Counted from the stretch's first letter, positions 45,023 through 54,976 are shown. The stretch: DNA of 64,000 nucleotides from Nostoc sp. NIES-3756 (GCF_001548375.1 NZ_AP017295.1:6276001-6340000); one strand, 5' to 3'. Numbers and translations: made by a program. Notes: a model not told the origin generated them from the letters alone.

Positions 45023-45967
45023 ATGCGTGAACTTTATCCACTCCGAGAACCTTATAAAGAAGGTAAACTACAAGTTTCTCAATTACACACGATACATTTT
45101 GAAGAATCAGGAAATCCCCAAGGTAAGCCTGTGGTTTTACTGCATGGTGGCCCAGGTGGTGGCTGTCCACCATTTTATCGGCAGTATTTTCATCCTGAAA
45201 AATGGCGCTTGATAATGTTTGACCAGCGTGGCTGCGGTAAAAGCCAACCCCATGCAGAATTAACAGAAAATACAACGTGGGACTTAGTTAGTGATATTGA
45301 AAAACTCCGAGAACATTTAGGGATAGAAAAATGGGTAGTGTTCGGTGGAAGTTGGGGTAGCACTTTATCATTAGCTTATAGCCAAACTCATTCTGAGCGT
45401 TGTTTAGGATTGATTTTACGTGGGATATTTTTACTAAGACAAAAAGAGCTTCGTTGGTTTTATCAAGAAGGCGCTAGTTATATTTTTCCTGATGCTTGGG
45501 AAGAATATCTTAGTCCAATTCCTGAAGATGAACACGATGATTTACTTACAGCTTATTATAAACGTTTAACTAGCCCAGATTCGCAAGTTCGACTACAAGC
45601 AGCGCGTGCTTGGTCAATTTGGGAAGCCAGCACTAGCAGATTATTTCCTGATACTCAACTCAAGCAAACCTTTGGTGCAGATAATTTTGCTGATGCTTTC
45701 GCCAGAATTGAATGTCATTATTTTGTGAATAAAGGGTTTTTTGAAACAGAGGAACAACTATTATTAAATGTTCATCGTATTCGCCATATCCCGGCTGTGA
45801 TTGTGCAGGGACGTTATGATGTGGTATGTCCGATGACATCAGCATGGGAATTGCATCGTGCTTGGCCGGAGGCTGAATTTATTGTAGTTCCTGATGCGGG
45901 TCATTCTATGAGTGAAACGGGAATCCGCAGTGCTTTGATTGAGGCTACGGATAAATTTGCAGATTAA
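45023..45967 (+). CDS. pip: Proline iminopeptidase
   Basis: Alpha/beta-hydrolase peptidase (family S33) that removes N-terminal proline. Motifs in 314 residues: LLHGGPGGGCPPFYRQYFHP (oxyanion site), FDQRGCGKSQPHAEL, VFGGSWGSTLSLAY (nucleophile Ser near 112), QGRYDVVCPM (Asp near 267) and VPDAGHSMSE (His near 295). Cap-domain residues and length are standard. No signal peptide, so it is cytosolic. It stands alone, convergent with the kinase gene at 46002. Confidence 0.95.
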   Translation: MRELYPLREPYKEGKLQVSQLHTIHFEESGNPQGKPVVLLHGGPGGGCPPFYRQYFHPEKWRLIMFDQRGCGKSQPHAELTENTTWDLVSDIEKLREHLGIEKWVVFGGSWGSTLSLAYSQTHSERCLGLILRGIFLLRQKELRWFYQEGASYIFPDAWEEYLSPIPEDEHDDLLTAYYKRLTSPDSQVRLQAARAWSIWEASTSRLFPDTQLKQTFGADNFADAFARIECHYFVNKGFFETEEQLLLNVHRIRHIPAVIVQGRYDVVCPMTSAWELHRAWPEAEFIVVPDAGHSMSETGIRSALIEATDKFAD

Positions 45968-46001
45968 ATTTCTTCATTACGAATTAGTATAAAGATACGT
46001 C

Positions 46002-47060
46002 CTAGCCTCTGGCCTCTGGCCTTTGCTTAAGTTTAGCCTTCCATTCTCGAATCGCGATCGCAGTTCTAGCTACAGAAGAAACGTAACTCTCACTAGTTTC
46101 TACTTTTGTTTCATATCTAGTATTTAATGGTTTGCTAGTTAAACAATTACTCAAGTTTGGCAATTCAGTTTCTACATTTAAAGCTTTGATCACGTCTTGT
46201 GGTTTCTGAAAACGCTCATCTAAAGACATTTTCACCATCTTGCTGATAATTCTGGCAAAACTGTTACTGACATTTACGTGATTACGCCAGCTTATCTCCC
46301 CGGTTTGACCGTCATTTTCCAATTCTACAGGAGATTTACCAGTTAACAGATAAATGCAAGTCATCCCTAAAGCATAAATATCACTGCCATAAACTGGACG
46401 CAAGGAAAACTGTTCTGGTGGTGCAAATCCCATTGTTCCTACAAAGTTAGTCTGGGCTTGATGGACTGAATTTATACATATATCAGCTAACTGTTCCTTA
46501 ACTGCACCAAAATCTATTAAGACTATGCGTCCATCATCCGCACAGCGCACTAAGTTTTGCGGTTTAATATCTCGATGAATTACTTGATTTTGATAAAGAT
46601 ATTGCAAAATCAGCAGTAATTCCCGCAAAAATTGCTTGACCTCTGCTTCAGTCTTTGTACCACCTTGTTTAACTTCCCGGGACAAAGTACAACCACGTAC
46701 GTATTCTTGGATTAAATAAAGCTCCCCATCGCCTTCAAAATAGTTAAGCAGCATGGGAATTTGCGAGTGGCTACCAAGTTTCGCTAAAGTTTTGGCTTCC
46801 TTTTCAAAGCGTTGACAGGCGTTTTGCCAAGTTTTAGCACTAGCCACCTTCGGACAAAGCTGCTTAATCACACATAACGGATTTCCGGGTAACATAGCAT
46901 CTTGCGCCAAGAATGTGATGCCAAAACCACCTCTACCTAATATTCGCAATATTCGATAGCGATCGCGAAATAGGTCTTTAGAACCACACATTTGCGCCAG
47001 CTGATTATGCTGTAAATTGTACTGTTGTAGGTTTGCAATATTTCCCGAAAAGCAATTCAT
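46002..47060 (-). CDS. Ser/Thr protein kinase (soluble)
   Basis: A 352-residue Hanks-type kinase with a complete set of catalytic motifs: GRGGFGITFLAQD (G loop near 41-53), CVIKQLCP (ATP lysine), HRDIKPQNLV, LIDFGAVKEQ and GFAPPEQFSLRPVYGSDIYALG. No membrane helix or TPR follows; the C-terminal 70 residues are polar. The last residues (RPEARG) derive from a TCTGGCC heptamer repeat on the plus strand, 46008-46021. The N-terminal 30 residues may be a degraded cysteine ribbon. Adjacent genes give no hint about its target. Confidence 0.9.
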   Translation of the reverse strand: MNCFSGNIANLQQYNLQHNQLAQMCGSKDLFRDRYRILRILGRGGFGITFLAQDAMLPGNPLCVIKQLCPKVASAKTWQNACQRFEKEAKTLAKLGSHSQIPMLLNYFEGDGELYLIQEYVRGCTLSREVKQGGTKTEAEVKQFLRELLLILQYLYQNQVIHRDIKPQNLVRCADDGRIVLIDFGAVKEQLADICINSVHQAQTNFVGTMGFAPPEQFSLRPVYGSDIYALGMTCIYLLTGKSPVELENDGQTGEISWRNHVNVSNSFARIISKMVKMSLDERFQKPQDVIKALNVETELPNLSNCLTSKPLNTRYETKVETSESYVSSVARTAIAIREWKAKLKQRPEARG

Positions 47061-47159
47061 AGCCCAACGCTAGCTACTGAAGATGTTATTAATCTAACAG
47101 TAAAAATTCATATATGCCAGTAGCATTACGGCGACTTTACTAAATCAATATTTTCAATA

Positions 47160-47201
47160 GTGATGAGTGATGAGTTGTGAGTGATGAGTGCTGAGTCATA
47201 A
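47160..47201 (+). repeat. Heptamer repeat GTGATGA, six units
   Basis: GTGATGA twice, GTTGTGA, GTGATGA, GTGCTGA, GTCATAA, upstream of the minus-strand kinase and followed by a pyrimidine tract (47207-47247). Confidence 0.8.
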
Positions 47202-47251
47202 ATCTTCCTCATCTCCCCCCTCTCCCTCATCCCCCTCACTCCCCACTCTAA

Positions 47252-49486
47252 TTAAGGCACTTCAATCGGAATCAAAGAATCCTCTGGCAAATACTTACTA
47301 AACTGTCCTTCATCAGCAAGCACTACAATCATCCGTAAAGGATAATCTGGGGGAATTTGTAAATCTGCCCAGGGTATGGCTACTTCTAAACATTTATCTA
47401 AAGCGACTTGGGCGCGGCTGACACGAGGATGCCATTGATAATGTTCTGCTGCTTCCTGGAACTGAACTGATTGGGTAAGCAAGTTAATTTCCAAATGATG
47501 ATGGAATAGATAATTAAGTGGAGCGGTATCTGGCACATCTGCCAAAGGAATTGGGCTGTTGTGCATTGTCTTATCAGGATAGAACCACAACAGGTTTAAC
47601 TCTGGAGGTAAATCTCCTCCTGGTGTTACACCGCTTTTAAAGTCTACTCGTAAGTAGAAATTCAAGTGATCTACCCCATACCACAGGCGTTGAACAACGC
47701 TGCTATTGTGCATTGTCCCCCGCGCACCACCTACTTCTATCCGTCCGGCTTTGTCCCAGTCTTGTTCGTCACCACTCCCATCAATTACAGGATGTATAAA
47801 GCTTGTAGGAGAATGATCTGTTTTGACTTCATGAACTTCTAATGGCTGCTTGAGATATGCAGGGATAGGTTCATTCAAGGCTTTGTATATGCCACATAAA
47901 TGTTCTCTAAATAACTGGTCAAAAATAGCATCTTGGTTTGAGGAATGTCCTTCTCCAAACCACCAGAACCAATCTGAACCCTCGGCTGCATACAATGCTT
48001 CCCAAGCTTCGGGATTATTTTCTTCTGTGGCTTCTGGATGGTTTGCGAGCATAATTCTTGCTTGGGTGAGGTAATCCCAAGCCCGGTTTTTAACGGGATC
48101 ACCAATCCAAGTAGTAAAGCTACCATCAACCCAAGAACCGCTATGAAGTTGTTCTCCGGGAATGGTGGCTGTGGCTGGGAATTTTTGGAGAAATTCGGAG
48201 ACAGTAACGAGTTGAATATGGGGTTCGTTGCTTAAACGCTGATATAAAGCTTCTAAGAATAACTTGCCGTCTTGGGGGTAATACTCCCAGCAGTTTTCGC
48301 CATCCAAAGCAATAGTAACTAACCAAGGCTGGTCACTGGGATGTTCTCTTTGCATTTTAGCGATCGCCTGCAAATGTCCCACCAGGTCGGCGGCTGCTTG
48401 GTTGGCTGGCATTGACCCGTAGGTAAAGCCAATCAAGTCTGATAATCTATGATCACGGAAGACAATCGCTAAATCTCCAGCTGGAGTTGCTAGGCGATAT
48501 GGTCGATACAGCAGTTCTGGCTGCTGTACATTCCCTGCACCGTCCCGATGAAAGAAGTGTTTTAATGTCCAGCCTAAAACAGCTTCATCTGAGCAAATCC
48601 ACTCGAAACCCTGTTTAATAATATACGGTAATATCTCTGGACTAACAGATTGTTCAGAAGGCCATAAACCTCTCGGTTCCTGCCCAAACCTATCTAAGTA
48701 TAGTTCCCAAGCTTTGCTTAAATGACGAGGAATATCTTCTGCCCATCGAAACCGGGAATTAGGCAATGTCATAGTTGGTACTGCTACCCGCCCAGAATTG
48801 GTATCGGCTAACAGAGGCAAAATCGGGTGAGTGTAAGGTGTGGTGGTGACTTCCAATTGCCCCGATTCCTGCATTTTCCGGTGCTGGGGGATAATACGGC
48901 TGAGAATATCACGCTGTTTGGAATAGATACGCTGGCGATCGCTTAATGTAAAGTTACGCCCCTGCTTTAACCAAGCCTCAATTTCCGGGTCATCCCAAAA
49001 CAGAGGGTCTATCCAGGCTAAATTATGCCAGGCTAACAAATCACCATAATCAGCTAATTGCCAATTCTCCAAACACCAAGTCTGTCCTTTTTCCTGCCTT
49101 TGGTAATACAACTGAGCATAACGGGGATGAGGGTCAATCAAGGTGTGGTGATTGGCATCAAAAAAGTGCTGGATGATAAACTCTCTTTGTTGCCAAGTCA
49201 GTTGCTCAGTAGGTGTCAGGCTAGCAGTGAGGTAAGGGTCAAAAGCTGTACCCGCAATATAATCTTCCAGTTGCAGAATTAAGGAAGGAACTAAATTCAC
49301 TGTCTGATGTAATTTCGGATACTTCTCCAAAATCAACACCAAATCTAAATAATCCTTCGTTCCGTGTAGGCGTACCCAAGGCAGCCGATATTGCTGACTG
49401 GACAGTTCAGAAATGCCGTTGTCGGGAGATTTATATAACGGTTGGTGTTGATGCCAGATGAAAGCAACGTAAAGAGGGTGAGTCAT
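47252..49486 (-). CDS. Glycoside hydrolase family 57 (alpha-amylase/amylopullulanase type)
   Basis: A 744-residue starch or glycogen-acting enzyme. GH57 motif 1 is WHQHQPLY at 11-18, motif 3 GLWPSEQSVS at 273-282 (probable nucleophile Glu278), and motif 4 ALDGENCWEYY at 393-403 (probable acid/base Asp395), matching the amylopullulanase branch. The C-terminal 170 residues (from about 570) are beta-rich (IEVGGARGTMHNSSVVQRLWYGVDHLNFYLRVDF) and may bind carbohydrate. No signal peptide, so a role in intracellular glycogen use is likely. Exact specificity cannot be read from sequence. Confidence 0.9.
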   Translation of the reverse strand: MTHPLYVAFIWHQHQPLYKSPDNGISELSSQQYRLPWVRLHGTKDYLDLVLILEKYPKLHQTVNLVPSLILQLEDYIAGTAFDPYLTASLTPTEQLTWQQREFIIQHFFDANHHTLIDPHPRYAQLYYQRQEKGQTWCLENWQLADYGDLLAWHNLAWIDPLFWDDPEIEAWLKQGRNFTLSDRQRIYSKQRDILSRIIPQHRKMQESGQLEVTTTPYTHPILPLLADTNSGRVAVPTMTLPNSRFRWAEDIPRHLSKAWELYLDRFGQEPRGLWPSEQSVSPEILPYIIKQGFEWICSDEAVLGWTLKHFFHRDGAGNVQQPELLYRPYRLATPAGDLAIVFRDHRLSDLIGFTYGSMPANQAAADLVGHLQAIAKMQREHPSDQPWLVTIALDGENCWEYYPQDGKLFLEALYQRLSNEPHIQLVTVSEFLQKFPATATIPGEQLHSGSWVDGSFTTWIGDPVKNRAWDYLTQARIMLANHPEATEENNPEAWEALYAAEGSDWFWWFGEGHSSNQDAIFDQLFREHLCGIYKALNEPIPAYLKQPLEVHEVKTDHSPTSFIHPVIDGSGDEQDWDKAGRIEVGGARGTMHNSSVVQRLWYGVDHLNFYLRVDFKSGVTPGGDLPPELNLLWFYPDKTMHNSPIPLADVPDTAPLNYLFHHHLEINLLTQSVQFQEAAEHYQWHPRVSRAQVALDKCLEVAIPWADLQIPPDYPLRMIVVLADEGQFSKYLPEDSLIPIEVP

Positions 49487-49623
49487 AGGGATTGGGTATT
49501 GGGTATTTAGATATGGGGTAGTGGGTTTTGGGTATCGGGGATTGGGTAAATTGTCTATTTCCTCATCCTCGGTTATTTCCTAGTACCTAGCCCTTAGTTC
49601 CCAATCCCCGGGTTCGCCAGTCC

Positions 49624-49854
49624 CTATAGTACCTGCTCAACTTCAGCAATTTCAGGAATCATTTCCCGCAGACGGCGCTCAATACCCATTCTCAGGGTCA
49701 TGGTAGAGCTAGGACAAGAACCACAAGCACCTTGTAAACGTAATTTAACAATAGGCCCATCGAGTTCTACAACTTCCACGTTACCGCCATCAGAAATCAG
49801 GTAAGGACGCATTTCATCTAAAACGGTTTCAACGTTTTCCAGTGTGAGTTCCAT
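49624..49854 (-). CDS. Nfu-type iron-sulfur scaffold protein
   Basis: A 76-residue stand-alone NifU C-terminal domain. It binds a labile Fe-S cluster through CGSCPSS (two cysteines about residues 44 and 47) and passes it to target proteins; in cyanobacteria this small Nfu is important for photosystem I cluster assembly. [18 protein letters not shown] and [17 protein letters not shown] complete the domain. No other Fe-S gene is adjacent; a cysteine desulfurase is 10 kb away. Confidence 0.95.
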   Translation of the reverse strand: MELTLENVETVLDEMRPYLISDGGNVEVVELDGPIVKLRLQGACGSCPSSTMTLRMGIERRLREMIPEIAEVEQVL

Positions 49855-50182
49855 GTGCTTGATACCTAATAAATTAACAATGTAGATTGGGCTTTGGGCT
49901 TTAGATATTAGTTCTATATGCCATCACCCAGCCAAAATTTTATTTTGAGCTTTATTTAGATGATCCTAGATCGAATTGTTGCTAAATTGTGTTTCTTTCA
50001 AAACCTATGATATCTAATTCCCACATTCTCTGAAGAAGTAGGTAAATTCCGGAGTTGTTATTTTAAGCTTCGCACTGATGATGCTTTTTGTTTAAATTAA
50101 AACTAAGTATTGAAAATTTATTAAGCAAAGTGTAGTAAATATTAATTATTAGAAAACAGTTCTTTTTGTAGAAGTAATAAAT
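49855..50182. other. AT-rich intergenic region
   Basis: About 330 bp upstream of the Nfu gene. No gene or clear signal seen apart from the hairpin that follows at 50183. Confidence 0.35.
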
Positions 50183-50216
50183 GTTTGTAGTAAGGACTTT
50201 AGTCCTCACTACGAAC
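50183..50216. repeat. GTAGT hairpin repeat, compact copy
   Basis: GTTTGTAGTAAGGACT and AGTCCTCACTACGAAC pair over 16 bp with two mismatches and a TT loop. It lies 40 bp past the histidine kinase stop and may help termination. It is followed by CAGTTCGACAAGTC. Confidence 0.75.
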
Positions 50217-50255
50217 TTAGCTCAGTTCGACAAGTCGCTGGGTGTCGATGATACA

Positions 50256-52013
50256 TTAATCAATACTAGAAGAACTATCACTAGAAGACAGCATTACAGG
50301 CTGTTGATATAGGGGTACTGTGAAGGTGACTGTAGAACCTAATCCTTCACCCAAGCTGTAAAAATGTACTTCACCGCCCATCGTTTCTACAAGTTTTTGG
50401 GATATAGCTAGCCCTAAACCTGTACCACCATACTGACGAGTGCGGGAACCATCTACTTGAGAGAATAGTTGAAATAGTTTGTCTTGTTGGTCTAAGGAAA
50501 CGCCAATACCAGTATCGGCTATCCTGACTCTCACCATGCCAGGGAACTGCTGTTCTTGGAATTTCCCTTTTTTTAGTACAACATCGGCGGTAACGGTAAT
50601 ACCACCTTCGTGGGTGAATTTAATCGCATTACCGACTATATTTAACATGACTTGCAGCAACCGTTGATAATTGCCTTCAACAACAATTTCATCTGAGGTG
50701 GGGGGTAACTGCATTCGGAAACTGAGATTTTTTACCTCTGCTTGTGGGCGCATGAAGTTGTCTACATCCGAGAATAGCTCTTCTAGTTTGACGGGAGCGC
50801 AAACCAACTCCATTTTGCCGGCTTCGATTTTGGCTATGTCTAAAATGTCGTTAATAATGTTGAGCAGGTGTAAAGATAATTGATGGGCTTCGGATAAAAA
50901 CTGATTTCTTTCTTCGGCATCGTCTGCCATACCCTCTAAAATTAGCTTGAGGAAACCAATCATGCCGTTTAGGGGGGTACGAATTTCGTGGGAGACGTTA
51001 GCGAGAAACTCACTCTTGAGGCGGGATGCTTCTTCGGCTTTTTGTCTGGCTGCTTCTAATTCTTTGTATAAGGTAGCATGAGCGATCGCTGTTCCTAACT
51101 GGTCTGCTACTTCTTTGGCTAGTTCTATTTCCGAGTTAGTTAATGGATAGCATTCATCGCGTAGATTAATAGCAATCAAGCCATTGGCTTGGTCTTGATA
51201 ACAAGTAGCTACTACTAAAATCTTTTGTTGGGGACAAAGATCATACCCCGGAACTTCCATAATAATTGGTTCCAAGGTTGACAAAGCTTGAGCGAAGGCT
51301 TGTTCTTTTGTTACATCTATTTCCAAACCCAACATAGAAACGCGGTCTGGCTGATGATATTCGGCAATTACACGCACTTTTGAGCTAGAGGGTTGGTAAG
51401 GACAAATAATACAACGCTCTAGCCTGAGTGCTTTGCCCAAACTATCTACTGTTTGTTGCCAAATCGCGTCTAAGTCTAATGTCCGGCGAATATTTCTGGT
51501 AATTTTATTTACCAGTCTTTGGTGCTGCTGCGATCGCGAAGCTAAGTCTATTTGAGTTGGTGTAGTAATCGATACATTTATTTCTTGATTATTCGCTTTA
51601 ACTTGTAATAACCTGCCCATAACTAGGACAGTAGTAGCAGCCGTTCCTAAAGGCGGAATAATCGGACTCATCACCAATTCCAACTCGAATAAATTTTGAT
51701 GACAACTAAACCAGAAGGGGAACTTTTCTGGAACCGAATTGGTCATCACTTGATGCAGTCTTTCTGTATAAGAAATCTTGTCTACTGGAGCAAAGACTTC
51801 TTGTGAATTGCCATCAGCGACTATCTGCTCTGGGTTAAACCCTAATAGATCGCTTTTTTGCCAATAAAAGGACAGGTAACGCCCCGTTCCATCCTGCACA
51901 TATACCAACTCAGCGCCGAGGGTAGCTAATAAGTTATTAGCCTTATGATTATTAATTGATTCCAAGTTTTGGGGAAATCTATTTGGCAATTGAGAATTGG
52001 CAGTGATAGTCAT
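50256..52013 (-). CDS. Soluble histidine kinase with PAS-like and GAF domains
   Basis: About 585 residues from the ATG at 52013 (MTITANSQLPN); the frame could start at a TTG at 52046. An N-terminal PAS-like region (LGAELVYVQDGTGRYLSFYWQ) is followed by a GAF domain (about 175-320; HQRLVNKITRNIRRTLDLDAIW, RLERCIICPY), HisKA with [18 protein letters not shown], and an ATPase domain with MLNIVGNAIKF, IADTGIGV and [13 protein letters not shown]. No membrane helix. The GAF domain lacks an obvious chromophore Cys-His motif. The partner regulator is not adjacent. Confidence 0.9.
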   Translation of the reverse strand: MTITANSQLPNRFPQNLESINNHKANNLLATLGAELVYVQDGTGRYLSFYWQKSDLLGFNPEQIVADGNSQEVFAPVDKISYTERLHQVMTNSVPEKFPFWFSCHQNLFELELVMSPIIPPLGTAATTVLVMGRLLQVKANNQEINVSITTPTQIDLASRSQQHQRLVNKITRNIRRTLDLDAIWQQTVDSLGKALRLERCIICPYQPSSSKVRVIAEYHQPDRVSMLGLEIDVTKEQAFAQALSTLEPIIMEVPGYDLCPQQKILVVATCYQDQANGLIAINLRDECYPLTNSEIELAKEVADQLGTAIAHATLYKELEAARQKAEEASRLKSEFLANVSHEIRTPLNGMIGFLKLILEGMADDAEERNQFLSEAHQLSLHLLNIINDILDIAKIEAGKMELVCAPVKLEELFSDVDNFMRPQAEVKNLSFRMQLPPTSDEIVVEGNYQRLLQVMLNIVGNAIKFTHEGGITVTADVVLKKGKFQEQQFPGMVRVRIADTGIGVSLDQQDKLFQLFSQVDGSRTRQYGGTGLGLAISQKLVETMGGEVHFYSLGEGLGSTVTFTVPLYQQPVMLSSSDSSSSID

Positions 52014-52195
52014 TGCATCGAATTGAGTTGGATGGACAAATGGCAACTCACAACAGTTTCACGAAGGCTGGACAAGGGTTGGCATAAAATTTTACAGCTT
52101 ATACATACTGAGTATTGCGTATTTTAACTTTTATGTCCTTGAGATTGAAAAACTTCACATTTTTCGGCTTTATTCTTTACAGCCTATTCATGAAG

Positions 52196-52432
52196 TTAAT
52201 CATTCCATTCTCCACGAGGAGGAACAGGAACCCGATGGGGGCTGCGAGTCAGTTCATCATCTCTGAGAGCCTCGCCTCGTAACCATTGACGAATCGCTAC
52301 TTCAATCACCTTACTGGGGTCATTAGTCAGGTGCTGAATTTGTTCAAGTAACTCCGAATCCAGTTGGACAGCGATTTCTACCTTATCGACTTGATTGGAT
52401 TCCGCGTCGGTAGACCTTTCTTTCATATTCAT
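52196..52432 (-). CDS. Small ribbon-helix-helix-like protein
   Basis: A 78-residue protein: KVEIAVQLDSELLEQIQHLTNDPSKVIEVAIRQWL (about 17-52) fits a beta-strand and two helices, as in the CopG/RHH family. The N-terminus is charged and the C-terminus is proline rich (RSPHRVPVPPRGEWND). It may be a small DNA-binding protein or an antitoxin, but no toxin gene is next to it. Start ATG at 52432. Confidence is moderate on fold and low on role. Confidence 0.7.
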   Translation of the reverse strand: MNMKERSTDAESNQVDKVEIAVQLDSELLEQIQHLTNDPSKVIEVAIRQWLRGEALRDDELTRSPHRVPVPPRGEWND

Positions 52433-52615
52433 AGGTTTATATACTCAGAAACTGTCTTGTGACAAGCTTTAAAAAGCTGTTGTATTCACTGTTCGGGTTA
52501 TTTTACTGACAAAATATTAGAAATTTATAATTACATAGTTCCCCGAAATTTCACCAAACTAACAATATCAGATAGCCCAGTGGCAATTTTCATAGAACGT
52601 TCTAGACAATCAGCG

Positions 52616-52702
52616 CAAAGTCAGAGCGGTTCGCGTAGCGTCTCGTAGAGAGGCTTCCTCCGTAGACGCTGAAAGCGGCTTGCCGCAGGCATCTGAACTT
52701 TG
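52616..52702. repeat. 87-bp GC-rich element with short inverted ends
   Basis: Begins CAAAGTCAGA and ends TCTGAACTTTG, inverted matches with one extra base. The interior is GC-rich (GCGGTTCGCGTAGCGTCTCG, GCGGCTTGCCGCAGGC) unlike the AT-rich surroundings. No coding capacity. A 10-bp palindrome AGAACGTTCT lies just upstream (52594-52603). Nothing else is seen in the 52433-52593 and 52703-52930 parts of the gap apart from purine-rich GCAGGAG runs near 52890. Confidence 0.6.
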
Positions 52703-52931
52703 TAATAAGCCTAGAAGTTTTGTCAGTAAATCAGAGATTCCGAGCAAATACGGGTGGTAATTGCCCATCATATCTACACTATGTACTTATATATATTTAT
52801 TGTACGCTCCAGGTTGATGAATACTAGCAGAGAAAAATAGACTTTATAGAGATTCTTAAAAAGTCTGTGAGTAATCTTTAAATTGGGAAGGCAGGAGGCA
52901 GGAGGCAGAGGGTTGGTGAGAATAACTTATC

Positions 52932-53001
52932 ACTATAGACTGTGGACTGTTGACTATGGACTAATGACTAATAGCCAATGACAACTGACTAATGACTAAT
53001 A
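52932..53001 (+). repeat. Heptamer repeat upstream of lepA, ten units
   Basis: ACTATAG, ACTGTGG, ACTGTTG, ACTATGG, ACTAATG, ACTAATA, GCCAATG, ACAACTG, ACTAATG, ACTAATA. It is preceded by purine-rich GGCAGGAGGCAGGAGGCAG and AGAATAACTT, the same module order as before aroE, and lies 66 bp before the lepA ATG. Confidence 0.88.
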
Positions 53002-53067
53002 AAGCATTAAAATACATGAAGTAAATGCTCTTTTAACCTTGGTTGCTGCTTCAGCAAAGATTAGTAT

Positions 53068-54879
53068 ATGACTGACGTTCCCGCAGTTCGCATTCGCAAT
53101 TTTTGTATTATTGCTCACATCGATCATGGGAAATCTACCCTGGCCGATCGCTTACTGCAAGCCACTGGCACTGTTGACGAGCGGCAGATGAAGGAACAGT
53201 TTCTCGACAACATGGATTTGGAACGGGAGCGCGGCATTACAATTAAGCTGCAAGCTGCCCGGATGAATTATCAAGCCAAAGATGGTCAGCAGTATGTACT
53301 GAATTTAATTGATACGCCAGGACATGTAGACTTTTCTTATGAAGTATCGCGCAGTTTGGCGGCGTGTGAAGGTGCTTTACTTGTGGTAGATGCGTCTCAA
53401 GGTGTTGAGGCGCAAACTCTAGCAAACGTCTATTTAGCACTAGAACATAATCTAGAAATTATCCCGGTTCTCAACAAAATTGACTTACCAGGGGCAGAAC
53501 CAGACCGGGTAATTAGTGAAATTGAGGAAATTATCGGTCTCGATTGTAGCGGGGCAATCCTTGCCTCGGCTAAAGAAGGAATTGGGATTAATGAGATTCT
53601 AGAAGCGATTGTCGAACGTGTACCACCAGCACCAGATACAACCAAAGAACGCTTACGGGCGTTAATCTTTGATAGCTACTATGACAGCTATCGGGGTGTA
53701 ATTGTATACTTTCGGGTGATGGATGGGACGCTGAGAAAAGGCGATCGCATCTATCTAATGGTATCTGAGAAAGAATATGAAATTGACGAGTTAGGCGTTC
53801 TTTCTCCTACACAAAAGCAAGTCGATGAACTCCATGCTGGGGAAGTAGGTTATTTAGCAGCCGCAATCAAGGCGGTAGCTGATGCGCGGGTAGGTGACAC
53901 AATTACCTTATCTAAAGCCAAAGCCACCGAAGCTTTACCCGGTTACACAGAAGCTAACCCAATGGTTTTCTGCGGTATGTTCCCCATCGACGCTGACCAA
54001 TTTGAAGATTTGCGGGAAGCCTTAGAAAAGCTGCGGCTGAATGATGCTGCACTACAATACGAACCAGAAACTTCCAGTGCGATGGGTTTCGGGTTCCGTT
54101 GCGGGTTCTTGGGTTTGCTGCACATGGAAATTGTGCAGGAACGCTTGGAGAGGGAATATAACCTGGATTTAATTATTACAGCGCCTTCGGTGGTTTATAA
54201 GGTAATTACCAATAAGGGCGAAGAACTGTATATTGATAATCCCAGCCATTTACCTGCGCCTAACGATCGCGAAAGGATTGAGGAACCATACGTCCAAGTA
54301 GAAATGATTACACCGGAAACCTTCGTCGGCACTTTGATGGAGTTGTCGCAGAACCGCCGGGGTATCTTCAAAGATATGAAATATCTCACCCAAGGACGTA
54401 CCACCTTAACTTATGAGATTCCTTTGGCAGAAGTTGTCACCGACTTTTTCGACCAGATGAAATCGCGATCGCGCGGTTATGCCAGTATGGAATATCACCT
54501 CATCGGCTACCGGGAAAATCCTCTGGTGAAGTTGGATATCATGATTAATGGCGATCCTGTGGATTCCTTAGCCATGATTGTCCACCGTGATAAAGCCTAT
54601 GGTGTGGGACGGTCGATGGCGGAAAAACTTAAAGAATTAATTCCACGCCATCAATTTAAAGTACCCATTCAGGCATCCATTGGTAGTAAAGTTATTGCCA
54701 GTGAACACATCCCCGCCTTGCGTAAAGATGTACTTGCTAAGTGCTACGGCGGTGATATTAGCCGGAAGAAGAAACTATTGCAGAAACAGGCGAAGGGTAA
54801 AAAGCGAATGAAAGCTGTTGGTACAGTAGATGTACCACAAGAAGCTTTTATGGCTGTTTTACGCTTAGATCAAAGCTAG
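53068..54879 (+). CDS. lepA: Elongation factor 4 (LepA)
   Basis: Ribosome-bound GTPase. GTP-binding motifs: [14 protein letters not shown] (G1), RERGITI (G2), DTPGHVDF (G3), NKIDLPGA (G4) and SAKEG (G5). The EF-G-like domains follow, and the unique C-terminal domain has [22 protein letters not shown] and [19 protein letters not shown]. The length, 603 residues, is standard. The ATG at 53068 is correct for the family ([21 protein letters not shown]). A strong terminator follows. Confidence 0.97.
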   Translation: MTDVPAVRIRNFCIIAHIDHGKSTLADRLLQATGTVDERQMKEQFLDNMDLERERGITIKLQAARMNYQAKDGQQYVLNLIDTPGHVDFSYEVSRSLAACEGALLVVDASQGVEAQTLANVYLALEHNLEIIPVLNKIDLPGAEPDRVISEIEEIIGLDCSGAILASAKEGIGINEILEAIVERVPPAPDTTKERLRALIFDSYYDSYRGVIVYFRVMDGTLRKGDRIYLMVSEKEYEIDELGVLSPTQKQVDELHAGEVGYLAAAIKAVADARVGDTITLSKAKATEALPGYTEANPMVFCGMFPIDADQFEDLREALEKLRLNDAALQYEPETSSAMGFGFRCGFLGLLHMEIVQERLEREYNLDLIITAPSVVYKVITNKGEELYIDNPSHLPAPNDRERIEEPYVQVEMITPETFVGTLMELSQNRRGIFKDMKYLTQGRTTLTYEIPLAEVVTDFFDQMKSRSRGYASMEYHLIGYRENPLVKLDIMINGDPVDSLAMIVHRDKAYGVGRSMAEKLKELIPRHQFKVPIQASIGSKVIASEHIPALRKDVLAKCYGGDISRKKKLLQKQAKGKKRMKAVGTVDVPQEAFMAVLRLDQS

Positions 54880-54925
54880 AGGCTAGTCTTTTTTCCTTAA
54901 GGTTTTTCAAGTTAATCAAATTAAC

Positions 54926-54962
54926 AATGTAGAAGGCGCAGATGTTCCTTCTACATTTTTTA
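54926..54962 (+). terminator. Intrinsic terminator of lepA
   Basis: Perfect 11-bp stem AATGTAGAAGG / CCTTCTACATT with a 10-nt loop, followed directly by a T-run. It lies between convergent lepA and the SDR gene. Confidence 0.9.
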
Positions 54963-54976
54963 TTGGTGCTGCTTAA

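Noticed and set aside
45027..45212. Alternative frame inside pip
   Set aside because: It lies wholly within the well-supported proline iminopeptidase gene in another frame and has no recognisable product.
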